Shown here in pieces: positions 20,324 to 30,368 of a stretch of DNA of 64,000 nucleotides. Each line of letters begins with the position of its first letter. Within the stretch, counting starts at the first letter, position 1. Location: NCBI RefSeq assembly GCF_029784135.1, contig NC_073745.1:166495649-166559648 (forward strand), in the 5' to 3' direction. The translations under genes were made by a program, and so were the position numbers. Source of the DNA: Toxorhynchites rutilus septentrionalis. Taxonomy: Eukaryota > Arthropoda > Insecta > Diptera > Culicidae. Below the pieces are notes generated by a model. That model did not search any database. It saw only the letters and a list, made by a program, of their open reading frames with translations, and had not been told where the DNA came from.

Positions 20324-23300
20324 ATGGAGCTACGTTCACGAAGAATACTCAGAATGCGATCGCCCGAGGAGGGTCCCCGAACTGGAGCTGGTCCTGGAAC
20401 GGGCGTAAGAGCGAGCGGCCAGCGGCTGGAGGGCGATGTGCAAGAGCGGGCCACCAGCCGGGTTCAACCCGAAGAGCTACCGCCACACGGAAACAGCAGC
20501 CATCGACATCACCAACGAAACGCTGCGCCTACGAGGCGTGTTGCGACTGTCAGACGACAGTCGTCCACACTTGTGGGTACTACTAGGCGACGGATCATGT
20601 GGACACACGAAATGAACGAATTCGTGATCCGCGCCTATTACATCTGCACTGCTTTGGAGACGGACATGAGCGGTCGCCCTCGAATACTCGCAATGTTCGA
20701 GGAAGCGTATCCAGAGTTCGTCGGGAGGCTTGACCAAAACGCGATGAACGCGAGGCGTAGAGCGATTGTACGCAACAATATGCTCTCCCAAACGCAAGTC
20801 GACGAGATCAAGCAGCAGGTGCAGAGAGAACTAAGCTCCAGAACAAGCAGAGCAAGCGATGTGTCGAGACGAAGTTCAGTACGGCTGAGCAATTCATTCG
20901 CGAGTGGGGCACGCGAATCAGCACCAGTGGAGGCCACAGTACAACAACCCCCTGAGCCGGAAGATCCACAGCCAGATCAACAACTACTACGCGATCTGGT
21001 CTTCCATTACGACGAGGCGATCTCACAGTTCCGCGACACGGACCCTTTGTCGCGCCCCAGGATCCCGAAGTTGCAGCATTCTCGCAGGCTGACAAGTGCA
21101 GTAAAGCTCATGAACGAGCACGTTCTTCCGCTGCACTTGGTTGATGCTGAGAACATGGAGGAGCTGCAACTGAAAGTTTACTGTGCTGCTGTGGCGACCG
21201 CCAAAAGTTTAGGATACCGTATTAGGCCAAGAGGCGGACTGCTCCAACATCTCCGTGAAAGGCGTGAGCCTCCGTGGCGAAGGAGATTGGAGCAACGGAT
21301 CCTAAACAAGCGCGCCGCAATTGGAAGACTGATGGCGTACAAAAGAGGCAGCAGATCGGCGAAATTATGTCGCCAAGTTGCTGTGATCGTGCGGCCTACT
21401 GAACTTCGCCAGCTGGGAGCTCACCAGCTGACGGAAAAACTCGACACACTGGTACAGCAATTGAGCGTCCTAACTAAACGGCTGAAACGTTACTCTGACT
21501 CTGCAAAGCGCCAGGAACAAAATCGGATGTTCAGAGATAACGAAAAAGCGTTCTACGACCACATTAGCGACGAGAAACCCGACTACCGCGAAGGTTTGCC
21601 AGATATTAGCGATGTGACGAACTTCTGGGCTGGTATTTGGGAAACCCCAGTACAACATCGCGAAGGGCAAATGTGGTTAAGACGGGAGGAGGAGAGTTGT
21701 GGTGAAATTGGAGAGATGCCAGCTATCATCGTCGGAGAGAACGATGTCCGCGAAGCCTCGCGGTACCTGAGGAACTGGGCAGCACCGGGCCCCGATGGTG
21801 TCCAGAACTTTTGGCACAAGAAGCTGACCGTCGTACATCCAAAGATAGCTGAGTGCTTCAACAAGGTGCTACGTGACCCACATAACCTTCCTGAATTCGC
21901 CACCCGTGGCGTCACCTTCCTCCTCCCGAAAGACAGCAACACATTGAACCCATCAAAGTACAGACCGATAACGTGCCTATCGAGTCTGTACAAAATACTG
22001 AGCAGCATAATTACCGCCAAAGTTTCTGCTCACTGCGAACAGCATCACATCATCGCAGAAGAGCAGAAAGGATGCAGGAAAAATACGCATGGCTGCAAAG
22101 ACCAGGCCATCATCGACGCAGCCATAGTCGGCCAGGCGGTATATAACCAGCGGAACCTAAGTATGGCCTACATCGATTACAGGAAGGCTTATGACTCCAT
22201 ACCTCACTCGTTTCTCGTCCGGGTATTGGAGCTCTACAAAATTGATCCCGTCGTCGTTAGGTTCCTGCAGCATGCGATGAGGCAGTGGAGTACGTCTCTG
22301 CACCTCAGTGATGGGGAAAATGTGTTGCAGTCTAGAACGCTGCAGATAAAGAGGGGGATATTCCAAGGCGACTCTTTCAGCCCGCTTTGGTTTTGTCTGG
22401 CACTGAACCCCCTCAGTAGGACGCTCAATAGAAACGGTCATGGCTATAAAATAAGGTATGGCGACGGCGCCCACGAAGAAGTGACCCATACCTTCTACAT
22501 GGATGATCTCAAGGTCTACGCTGATTCACGTCAGCGTCTAGGTGTAGCTATCCGGGTTGTCGAAGACATAAGCAGGGACATCTGCATGGAGTTCGGCCTC
22601 GACAAGTGCCGCTGTGTCCATATGCTGAAAGGGCAGCTTACCGAATCCGGAGGTTACGAGGTCTATGACGGCGAGTTCATAAGAGACATGGTTCGTGGCG
22701 AATCCTATAAATATCTTGGATTCCGACAGCTCACCGGGATTCGCCACTCCGACATCAAGACGGAGCTGCGAGACAAGTTCTTGAGTCGAGTGAACTGTGT
22801 CCTGAGGACTTTCCTCAACGCGGGGAACAAGGTACGCGCGATCAACACATTCGCGGTTCCCCTGCTGACCTTCAGTTTTGGTGTAGTCAAATGGAGCAAA
22901 ACTGACCTAGAGGACCTTGAGAGGAGGATGAGGAAAGCATTTAAAGAGGCCGGAATGCACCATCCTCAATCGGCACTGGAGAGAGTTTCACTGCCACGCA
23001 AAGAAGGGGGACTTGGAATAGTCGACATATCTGCACTGTGTGTTGCCCAGGTACGACAACTGCGCGAGTACTTCGCAGAACGCGCCAACCAAAACGCGCT
23101 ATACCGGGCTGTCTGCGCCGCCGACAGAGGATACAGCGCTCTGCACTTGGCGCAAGCGGAGTACCAACTCAACTGCAATCTGCAGACAGTGGAGGAGAAG
23201 ATTGCAGCTTGGAAGCAGAAGGCAGTGCATGGTGCCCACCCCCATCAACTGGACCGGCCACACGTCGACAAGGCCGCATCTAATCTGTGGCTAACGCGTG

Positions 23301-23986
23301 GTGAACTCTCTTCAGTAGTAGAAGCCGACATGATAGCCATCCAGGACAGGATAATGCCGACGAGAAACTGCAGGCGGTACGTCTGGCATCAAGACGTTGA
23401 TGACATTTGCCGGATGTGCCATCAACCAGGTGAAAACATAGAGCACATTATGGGAGGCTGTCCCGTTTTGGCCAACGCAGCCTACACCGAGCGCCACAAC
23501 AACGTGGCCCGTATTGTTCATCGACAACTGGCGCTCCAATGTGCTCTACTGGAAGACAACGTACCAAACTACCGGTACCTGCCAGCACCTGTCCTGGAAA
23601 ATGACCGTTTCAAGCTGTACTGGGATCGCACTGTTCTGACCGACCTCTCGATCCACCACAACCGCCCAGATATAATGGTTTACGACAAGAGCGACCGCAA
23701 AGTCACCATCATCGATGTCGCTATTCCACTGAACCAGAATCTGGAGGAGACCCACGGTCGCAAAATCTGCAAGTACCGACCATTGGCCGTGGAGCTCAAG
23801 GAACTGTGGGGGCTAAGGGAGGTCCCAAGAATTGTTCCAGTCGTTCTCTCTGGAACTGGAATTATCCCGAAGACACTTCTGGAAGCGCTAAAGGTGTTGA
23901 ACATCGAGAAGGAATTGGCCGGCATCCAAAAGTCGGTCATCCTTAGCACCTGCGCGATTGTCCGACAATTTCTCGGTCAGGACTAA
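20324..23986 (+). CDS. R4/Dong-clade retrotransposon polyprotein (RT + restriction-like endonuclease), intact
   Basis: 1220 residues from a real ATG. The N-terminus is Arg/Gly-rich, then a Myb/trihelix-like DNA-binding segment at ~90-165 (WTHEMNEFVIRAYY). RT: AAPGPDGVQNFWHKK (~487), YRPITCLSSLYKI, MAYIDYRKAYDSIPH (~615), FQGDSFSPLWF and catalytic FYMDDLKVYA (~723). The C-terminus has a CCHC finger CRMCHQPGENIEHIMGGC (~1028) and the restriction-like endonuclease motif RPDIMVYDKSDRKVTIIDVA (~1115), which would nick the target. A single ORF with RLE after RT defines the R2/R4/NeSL group. The Tyr-Met-Asp-Asp box and the trihelix point to R4/Dong. Base composition is GC-richer than its surroundings. 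Confidence 0.85.
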   Translation: MELRSRRILRMRSPEEGPRTGAGPGTGVRASGQRLEGDVQERATSRVQPEELPPHGNSSHRHHQRNAAPTRRVATVRRQSSTLVGTTRRRIMWTHEMNEFVIRAYYICTALETDMSGRPRILAMFEEAYPEFVGRLDQNAMNARRRAIVRNNMLSQTQVDEIKQQVQRELSSRTSRASDVSRRSSVRLSNSFASGARESAPVEATVQQPPEPEDPQPDQQLLRDLVFHYDEAISQFRDTDPLSRPRIPKLQHSRRLTSAVKLMNEHVLPLHLVDAENMEELQLKVYCAAVATAKSLGYRIRPRGGLLQHLRERREPPWRRRLEQRILNKRAAIGRLMAYKRGSRSAKLCRQVAVIVRPTELRQLGAHQLTEKLDTLVQQLSVLTKRLKRYSDSAKRQEQNRMFRDNEKAFYDHISDEKPDYREGLPDISDVTNFWAGIWETPVQHREGQMWLRREEESCGEIGEMPAIIVGENDVREASRYLRNWAAPGPDGVQNFWHKKLTVVHPKIAECFNKVLRDPHNLPEFATRGVTFLLPKDSNTLNPSKYRPITCLSSLYKILSSIITAKVSAHCEQHHIIAEEQKGCRKNTHGCKDQAIIDAAIVGQAVYNQRNLSMAYIDYRKAYDSIPHSFLVRVLELYKIDPVVVRFLQHAMRQWSTSLHLSDGENVLQSRTLQIKRGIFQGDSFSPLWFCLALNPLSRTLNRNGHGYKIRYGDGAHEEVTHTFYMDDLKVYADSRQRLGVAIRVVEDISRDICMEFGLDKCRCVHMLKGQLTESGGYEVYDGEFIRDMVRGESYKYLGFRQLTGIRHSDIKTELRDKFLSRVNCVLRTFLNAGNKVRAINTFAVPLLTFSFGVVKWSKTDLEDLERRMRKAFKEAGMHHPQSALERVSLPRKEGGLGIVDISALCVAQVRQLREYFAERANQNALYRAVCAADRGYSALHLAQAEYQLNCNLQTVEEKIAAWKQKAVHGAHPHQLDRPHVDKAASNLWLTRGELSSVVEADMIAIQDRIMPTRNCRRYVWHQDVDDICRMCHQPGENIEHIMGGCPVLANAAYTERHNNVARIVHRQLALQCALLEDNVPNYRYLPAPVLENDRFKLYWDRTVLTDLSIHHNRPDIMVYDKSDRKVTIIDVAIPLNQNLEETHGRKICKYRPLAVELKELWGLREVPRIVPVVLSGTGIIPKTLLEALKVLNIEKELAGIQKSVILSTCAIVRQFLGQD

Positions 23987-24230
23987 AACAGCACGAGCAT
24001 GCAGATACGTGCATTCCGCAGAGCCTAGTCCCCCTTTGGCATTCAGAAGCCCGGGGGCAGGTGAAAATTCTGGCTAGGTTCGCCTAGTTAAGAAGTGAGA
24101 TAAGTCTGCCAAAAAAAAATTAGTTAGATATGTAGTTAGATATCACAAACCAAACACACCCACACACACACTTAGACACACACTCACAACAAAATACACA
24201 GATTTTGATTTTTTGTAAAAAAAAAGGCTC
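23987..24230 (+). mobile_element. 3' UTR of the R4/Dong-type element
   Basis: Trailer after the stop, including a CA-rich stretch (24155-24200) and ending near an A run at 24222-24230. The end is estimated. Confidence 0.5.
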
Positions 24231-24630
24231 TTTTCCGACATACGAATTCAAATTTTGCGTGGATGGCACACAAGTCAATTAACATCTTTTAATTACCATA
24301 TAATTCACTTTCAGCTTCCTGGGCTAGACATCATTTCTCATTTTATTTTCTTTCAGCGTGTTTGATATAATTATTTCTTATATCTACTACCAGGTGACCA
24401 AATATGCCTCCCATTACTAACGTACTTCTCTTCCAGCATATGTTATACAATTATTACACTATATACATGATTTACCGGAAACGAGAGCAGAGGAAGCATG
24501 CGCGAAATTTGATTTTAAAAAAAAACCCAAGGCCTTTCTCAAGGCTAGAGGCGAATGAACTGAAAAGTTTAAAGCCTCTTTAATTCAACATCATCATCAT
24601 CATTTCGTTCATTGAGGACTCGTTTGTGTG
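24231..24630. other. No gene seen; AT-rich spacer upstream of the H3 pseudogene
   Basis: AT-rich sequence, with CCTTTCTCAAGG and AGGCGAATGAACT near 24530-24560 and a short CAT repeat (24588-24603). Nothing was recognised as coding. Part of it may be the former histone upstream region. Confidence 0.5.
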
Positions 24631-24986
24631 GGACCAAGCACACAGCTCGTTAGTCTTTCGGTGGTAAGGCACCACGAAAGCAGCTCGGATAAGTGCACCA
24701 GCCGCGAGGAGTGTGACCACATCGCTATCGACCGGGAACTTTGCGTGAAATTCGTCGCTATCAGAAGTCGACCGAATTGCTGATCCGCCATCTACCTTTG
24801 CAGCATTTGATTCATGGAATTGCTCAGGACTTCAAAACCGATTTGCGCTTCCAAAGTTCCGCGGTTATGATGCTGCAGGAGGCCTATTCGAAAATAACAA
24901 TTTGTGTGCTGTCCATGCAAAACACGTCACATCATGCCCAAGGACATCCAGCTGGCCCATTGTATCCGAGGAGAGCATGCTATTAG
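24631..24986 (+). pseudogene. Replication-dependent histone H3 pseudogene
   Basis: The region starting ACCAAGCA at 24632 follows H3 codons with small deletions (GGTGGTAAGGCACCACGAAA; CCACATCGCTATCGACCGG). From ~24741 an open stretch reads [15 protein letters not shown] and [17 protein letters not shown], unmistakable H3 histone-fold sequence. It carries substitutions ([10 protein letters not shown] for the usual KLPFQRLVRE). After QEA the frame shifts; the remainder ([20 protein letters not shown]) continues in another phase, and the normal stop is lost. N-terminal indels, the frameshift and a missing start make it non-functional. It is intronless and followed by a histone stem-loop, so it descends from a cluster-type H3 gene rather than a polyadenylated retrocopy. 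Confidence 0.92.
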
Positions 24987-25003
24987 CTTAGCATAAAATC
25001 AAC

Positions 25004-25019
25004 TGCCCTTTTCAGGGCT
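25004..25019 (+). terminator. Histone mRNA 3' stem-loop (decayed)
   Basis: TGCCCT-TTTC-AGGGCT forms five pairs over the canonical four-base loop. The outermost pair (T·T) is mismatched relative to the usual G-C. Flanks AATCAAC and CCAAA match the SLBP-binding context. It lies about 18-20 bp after the H3 remnant, where histone pre-mRNA processing signals belong. Confidence 0.85.
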
Positions 25020-25039
25020 CCAAATTTGATGGATAAGAG

Positions 25040-25690
25040 TTCAGAAAAGTTTTTTACAGACCAAACTGAAAGGAATATTTTCGTTTGGATGCCATTCAGC
25101 ATCGAGAAAATTCCGGAAAGATTTAATCGTTGCTGAAAAATAATCTGCCAGTTCCCTGGGAATTGAAAAATACATTCATGCGAAAGAGTTTATTTTAATG
25201 TTTTCTAACCATATAACACAGCGACCAAATATTTTTCAATCAAGTGCTATTAACAGGTGGTTATCGAGTTAGCAATAACCACTGGAGGGCTGGAAAGAAC
25301 TAATCATTGCTGAAAAATAATCTGCCAGTTCCCCTGGGAATTGAAAAATACATTCATGTGAAAGAGTTTATTTTAATGTTTTCTATCCGTGTAACACTGC
25401 GACCAAATATTTTTCAATCAAATGCTACTAACAGGTGGTTATCGAGTTAGTATTAACCACTGGTGGGTTTCGAGTATCGAGGAAAATCTGAAAAGAATTC
25501 ATTGTTGCTGAAAAATACTCTGCCAGTTCCCCTGGGAATTGAAAAATACATTGAAGCGAAATAGTTTATTCTAATGTTTTCTATCCATATAACACTGCAA
25601 TCAAATACATTTGGTTTTGTGATTTTTCAATCAATCGCAATTAACAGGAAAGCTTCTGAAAATTATTCTTCCCCATCAGTAGAAAATTTT
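25040..25690. repeat. Satellite block in inverted orientation, downstream of H3
   Basis: About three diverged monomers (spacing ~180 bp) that are the reverse complement of the 198-bp family: AATCTGCCAGTTCC, ACAGGTGGTTATCGAGTTAG. They are preceded by GGATGCCATTCAGCATCGAG, the same 3'-flank phrase that ends the ~400-bp units elsewhere. Confidence 0.9.
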
Positions 25691-25890
25691 CGTATCCAAT
25701 ATTGGATGCATAACATGAGAAACCTTGAGCCTCCAACGTAACGCTCTCGTTTTTGAAGTCACCCAAATATTTATTTATCCATTCATTCAGGATGGATTTA
25801 GATTCAACTTCAAACAAATGATCTCTAAATCAACGCTAGTCCTACGTCACCCTTGCGGTTATACCATAGATATAACCTACTTCCTGTTTT
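25691..25890. repeat. Unit X repeat, copy 1
   Basis: From GTATCCAATATTGGATGC through ACGTAACGCTCTCG to CATAGATATAACC; the reverse complement is found at 46660-46870. In both places it joins the satellite at the same phrase (AGAATAATCTTC or its complement). It replaces the ~400-bp unit at this position. Confidence 0.85.
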
Positions 25891-26622
25891 TTTCCTGAAA
25901 GCTGAGGTTTTTTCACATAATATATCCGAATACCAAAGAGGTGTTATTTTTCGCTTTTAAGTTATGATTTTTCGAAGTTAACATGTTTTCAATTTTCGTT
26001 CAACATTTCTATGCGACTAGATTGGATGTATGTGACTATAATCCAATTAATTGCAAATGAGTGATTTTTTCAAAAAAAGCTAGTAGGCTTTAATTTGATA
26101 TATCGATCATCTGAATCGGTCCAGTAGTTCAAAAGTAAGTCATTTTTGGGAAAAAAGAGGAAAAGGATTTTTTGGAACATCGGGTGACTTTGAAAAATCA
26201 TAACTCAAAGACGAAAAAAACGCCTCCCTGGTTTCGAGATATGTTATGTGAAAAATCCTCAGCTTTCCAGAAAAAATATAAAAAACTATAGCGCCTTTGC
26301 TCCCGAGACTATGAAAACAACAAAAAACCAATACAATCAATAATAACGAGAGCAGATTTCAGATTTCTGCAGGTATAGTAGGTGATTGACTTTAATTTGA
26401 TATGTCAATCATCTGAATCGGTCTAGTAGTCGGTAAGTTATGAATTTTTGGAAAAAGTCATTTTTGGCAAAAATGCGAAAAAATTGTTTTTTGGACCACC
26501 CTAAAATGGAAATGGTCACCCTAACAAAAAAAATAAAAAAATACGGGTCTCATAATTTGCGATAAAGAACAAAACTACCACTTTTGACGAAAATCTGAGA
26601 ACCACTATATCGGTTTGGCATG
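25891..26622. repeat. AT-rich repeat-derived spacer with an internal direct repeat
   Basis: TTTAATTTGATATxTCxATCATCTGAATCGGT occurs at ~26090-26125 and again at ~26391-26425, each followed by a TCATTTTTGG-type block. No ORF. Probably an old transposon derivative; the family was not recognised. Confidence 0.5.
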
Positions 26623-26722
26623 GAATGACTGTATACTGACTAGAAGGTTGAAAATCGTGCTCCGCATGTTGAAGCCCACTCTCCGTATAATACCTGCCAG
26701 CGCTACAGTGAAGAGCAGACCG

Positions 26723-27682
26723 CCCAGCAAACATTTAATCGTATAATTTTGCACGTCTTACAAGAAATCAGAATAAATCATAATCGCATATAATATCAAT
26801 CAAAGTATGTATCGTGTATATTTGAAATCGCATAAAATGTAAAAAGTCTATTTTATATACCATTATCAAATTAAGTCGCAATTTGGTATAATAAACATCA
26901 ATTTTATGATGTACATTGTCGTAAAATATATTTAATCCGCATCATATGCGTATATTACGCTGATGCAGTGTGTGTTTCGTACAAGCGTATAATTTAAATC
27001 GATTCAGTACTGTAGTAAATCGTGTTGCATGCTGAAGAAAATCATGAAACAGTAAATCATATTAGATCCTAATAAAGAACATATTACATCATATTGAATT
27101 GTCAATGAAATGCTGATGCACTCGAAAGTTTTAACCGCTGTTGAATTAAATTTCAGATAGCCTCGCGAGATAGCGGTGGATGATAATCCAGACGACCGGA
27201 GTTCGAACCCACATCGGAGCAGTTTCCACCAAACATCAATCTGTGCCATTTCAAACATTCATATTCCACTCCCAACACAAGTCAATCAAACAATTATTTT
27301 TTCTACAAACATAAATACTCATATATAAAAATGGCGATTCGTGAGGCTATAATAAACATTTCACGAAAATATTTTGCCCCATTTGTTTTTTTTTCTATGT
27401 CTGTAATAAATCGTACATGAGTATGGCACAAGTCGTATTTGGTGCTTTGACACTTCATGAATATATTCATATTAGATCGCAATTCAATTTCAACATAATC
27501 GCTATTATAGCCGGTCAAAGTTGCATATTCATCCAAACAAATTCGGTAAGCATTTGCCATGTATGTATATGGCCTCCACTTTTACATGCATATGCCAGTT
27601 AGGCGCATTATATGAGCCTAACCAATTTTTAGGGCATATGATGTTATATATACGCTTGTTATGCGGTTTAATGTTTGCTGGG
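26723..27682. mobile_element. 960-bp MITE with CCCAGCAAACATT termini
   Basis: Terminal inverted repeats of about 24 bp: CCCAGCAAACATTTAATCGTATAA (left) versus the complement of TTATGCGGTTTAATGTTTGCTGGG (right), two mismatches. It sits cleanly between two consecutive motifs of the RTE fragment. No convincing target duplication. Interior very AT-rich, with no transposase. Confidence 0.8.
27160..27232 (+). other. tRNA-like segment inside the MITE
   Basis: GCCTCGCGAGATAGCGGTGG followed by GGAGTTCGAACCC resembles A- and B-box spacing of a tRNA-related sequence. It may be a SINE head captured within the MITE. It does not fold convincingly as a functional tRNA by eye. Confidence 0.3.
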
Positions 27683-27976
27683 AGGAGAGTCCATCGCCTT
27701 GTCGGAGTCTCCTGTAAGTCTCTAACGACTCCGACAGATCGCCTGAAATCCCTACACTGCACCGCACACCGTTCGTCCACCGTTGCCCCCTGAATCAGTC
27801 TTACCAGCTTCCAGGGAAAGCTGTGCTCGTTCATGATTCTTCATAGCTGTCGTCGGTCGATGGCATCATTTGCGGCTTTGAAGTCAACGAAGATGTTGTG
27901 CGTAGGGATCTGCCGCGGTGTAAATATCTGGTCCTGGTCCGTTGTCGAGCAACTGGGCAATAGTAAGCAGGAGTAA

Positions 27977-28720
27977 GTTACTGATCGATGCGACATAGAA
28001 ACTCTTGTAAAACCAGTGGAAGAATTTGTATCGTATTTTTGCGAAAAAATAGAAAAATTACTTACTCATGATTACATTAAAACACAACAGTCCACATTTC
28101 TTAACAATATAAAAGCTAATTTGCAAGAAAATGAGGTTGTTGTGATTTGCGATTTTTCCGAAAATTATTCATTTGTGCTTCAAGATGAAGTTCAAAGTCA
28201 TCACTGGAACAATGTTCAAGCAACAATCCATCCATTCGTTGTTTATTATAGAGATGAAAAAGGTTCTCTGGCAAATTTAAGCTTTGTAGTTATATCTGAA
28301 GTTTTAAGTCATGACACAATAGCTGTGCAAGTATTTATTCCGAAATTGGTAACATTTTTGAAACAACAAATGCAGGTAAAAAGAATAAAATTCATGTCGA
28401 ATGGTGCTGCATCCCAGTATAAAAATAGGAAAAATTTTGCGAGTTTATGTCAGTTTAAATCGAAATACACGGCAAAGGACCTTGTGATGCAGTTGGTGGT
28501 ACATTAAAACGGATGGCAACAAGAGCTAGTTTGGCTAGGCAGCATGAACTCCGATTACGAGTGCAAAAACGTTATTTGACTGGGCTAGCAAGCGAAAAGA
28601 AGACTATCTTACAAAATTGTCATTTTCATATATGTCACAAGAAGAATATGATCAGGGTGTGGAAGAGTTGAGCAGTATGTATGATAACACCAAACAAATT
28701 CCATTAAAACAAAATTAAAA
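27977..28720 (+). pseudogene. Unidentified conserved coding remnant, frameshifted
   Basis: An open frame from ~27977 (no ATG; GTG at 28016) to 28507. Striking blocks are ICDFSENYSFVLQDEVQSHH, WNNVQATIHPFVVYY and SNGAASQYKNRKNF. From about 28485 the homologous sequence appears to go on in other frames: CDAVGGTLKRMATRASL, then WASKRKEDYLTKLSF to a stop at 28717. The blocks recall a multi-copy family of uncharacterised invertebrate proteins, probably transposon-borne, but I cannot name it. At least two frameshifts and no start, so broken. No introns visible. Confidence 0.6.
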
Positions 28721-29060
28721 AATATGTACTTTGGATATTGCAAATTAAATTTTTTTTTGTTTTAAATTGCTCTATGGGGACCAAATCGTTCAGGAAATGA
28801 GGAACTTGCTCAGACCAAAAAAGAGAAAACTTCTAGACTGAATTCGTCAATCATTGACATGAGAACAACTGGATCGCACGATTCACTGCTATAAGTCTTG
28901 TAGTTTGCAAGTTCCCAAGGGCTTTCGGAAGAGAATAAACGAGGTGATAAACCGAGAGAATTGCTCTCTGTGCACCGTAGAAACGAGTTGCTAGTTTTTT
29001 CTAATTTTTTTTCTAATTTGCTAACTCCACGACCGTGTTGTACGGTTCTTCGGAACGCGT
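28721..29060. other. No gene seen
   Basis: AT-rich spacer between the unidentified remnant and the mariner-like remnant. No ORF, tRNA or clear repeat recognised. Confidence 0.4.
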
Positions 29061-29830
29061 GAAAGTCAAGGAAAAAAGTTTACAGTAGACCGCTTTCGTG
29101 ACGGAAATGTGCCGGTGAGCACTGTTTACCGGATCCTGGCATCCCGAAACGTCGAGCGAATGACACGTAGTGGCCATTCGCTAAGATCATGACGAAAAAG
29201 AAGAAGGAATCTGTGAAGAAGCTGTTCGATAACAAGGACGGTACGAGTCTGCGTGACGCCGGCCGAAAATTCCGCTGCTCCCATTTCTACATACACAGGA
29301 CCCTCAGGCAGGAGGACATCGTCTGTCGGAAGAAGACTAGGTCCCTAGAGTACACGAACGAGCAGATAGCGACCGTGAAATCTCAGTGCCGGTGGATGAT
29401 AAAGAATTATCGCGACCGTGAAATCTCAGTTCCGGTGGATGACGAAGAATTATCGCGGGACGTCGTTCATGCTGGACGACGAGAGTTATTTTCCGCTGTC
29501 AAAGTCCCACATTCCCGGCAATGACCGATACTATACTCTCGACAAGGCGTCCATACCCCCGGGGTGAAATACAAATGCAAGCATAAGTTTGAGAAGAAAG
29601 TTATGCTGTATATTGCAATCTCCGACAAAGGGATCTCAATGCCCTGGTTTAACAAGTCGAGCGGACTTGCCATCAACCAGAAGGGGTACCAGGAGGAGTG
29701 CCTGGAGAGGATTCTGGTTCCGTTCTTAGAGGTTCTTAGAATTGAGCCGTACGACTGAGCACGACCCCTTTGCCAACATTCACTGACTTTTTTTAAAGAA
29801 CAACCGTTATTTTTAATAAAAAAATACTAA
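29061..29830 (+). pseudogene. Tc1/mariner-superfamily transposase remnant with an internal 44-bp duplication
   Basis: The DNA-binding part is readable (SLRDAGRKFRCSHFYIHRTL), then the catalytic segment MLDDESYFPLSKSHIPGNDR, then KFEKKVMLYIAISDKGIS and GLAINQKGYQEECL. A tandem repeat of GCGACCGTGAAATCTCAG... (29371-29413 and 29418-29461) duplicates the segment before the first catalytic Asp and breaks the frame. A further single-base loss near 29563 shifts it again. The last catalytic residue is missing because the sequence ends after LRIEPYD. Decayed. Confidence 0.75.
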
Positions 29831-30368
29831 TTCTGATTCTTATTTTTTTATTGAACACCCGTTGATCTCAAATATTTTAGAACAAGCGTCACGGGAAGTG
29901 ATCCCTCGATAATTTTCGACGTTCTGCTTGTCTCCTTCCTTAACCCATTAACGACCAAACTGTAAAAAATATTTTTTTAACGAAAGCCAATGGTGTAATT
30001 TTGATTATTGGCGTTACAGAAATCCCTATCTTCAAGAATTGTTTTTTTCCGTTCTTCCGTTTTCCGGAAAATCGCCAAACAAAAACATTGGTTCAAAACC
30101 TACATTTTCGTTCCTGTAGGAGGTTCAATTCAATGGTTTCCTGCCTACATCACATCGCATCAAAAAAAATTTTTCGAAACCCCCGATTTCCTTTACTTTT
30201 CCTTGGGAGATTTTTCGATTTTCAAAAAACTCAAACTTTGACCGCTTTGCGCCACTCTCCCTTAAGTCCGATTGAGCTAATATTTGGCATAGGGTGTTTT
30301 TTCGAGGTGGTAAATATTTTGTATAGGGTAACTTTTTGAATTTTTTTCCCATATATTCATTGGCACCC
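29831..30368. other. No gene seen
   Basis: Sequence with runs of T and A. Short ORFs on both strands have no recognisable domain. Possibly an old element, not identified. Confidence 0.4.

Larger units (their letters stand above)
26640..27976 (-). pseudogene. RTE-clade reverse transcriptase fragment, split by a MITE
   Basis: Minus strand, 27976 to 27683: VDFKAANDAIDRRQ (with an in-frame stop where Trp is usual), IMNEHSFPWKLVRLIQGA, then RRLRQGDGLS. After the MITE (26723-27682) it continues at 26722 with LLFTVALAGIIRRVGFNMRS and TIFNLLVS. These are consecutive RT motifs of RTE/JAM-like elements, so the two halves were one ORF. Several stops and frame changes; no full-length element. Confidence 0.8.
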
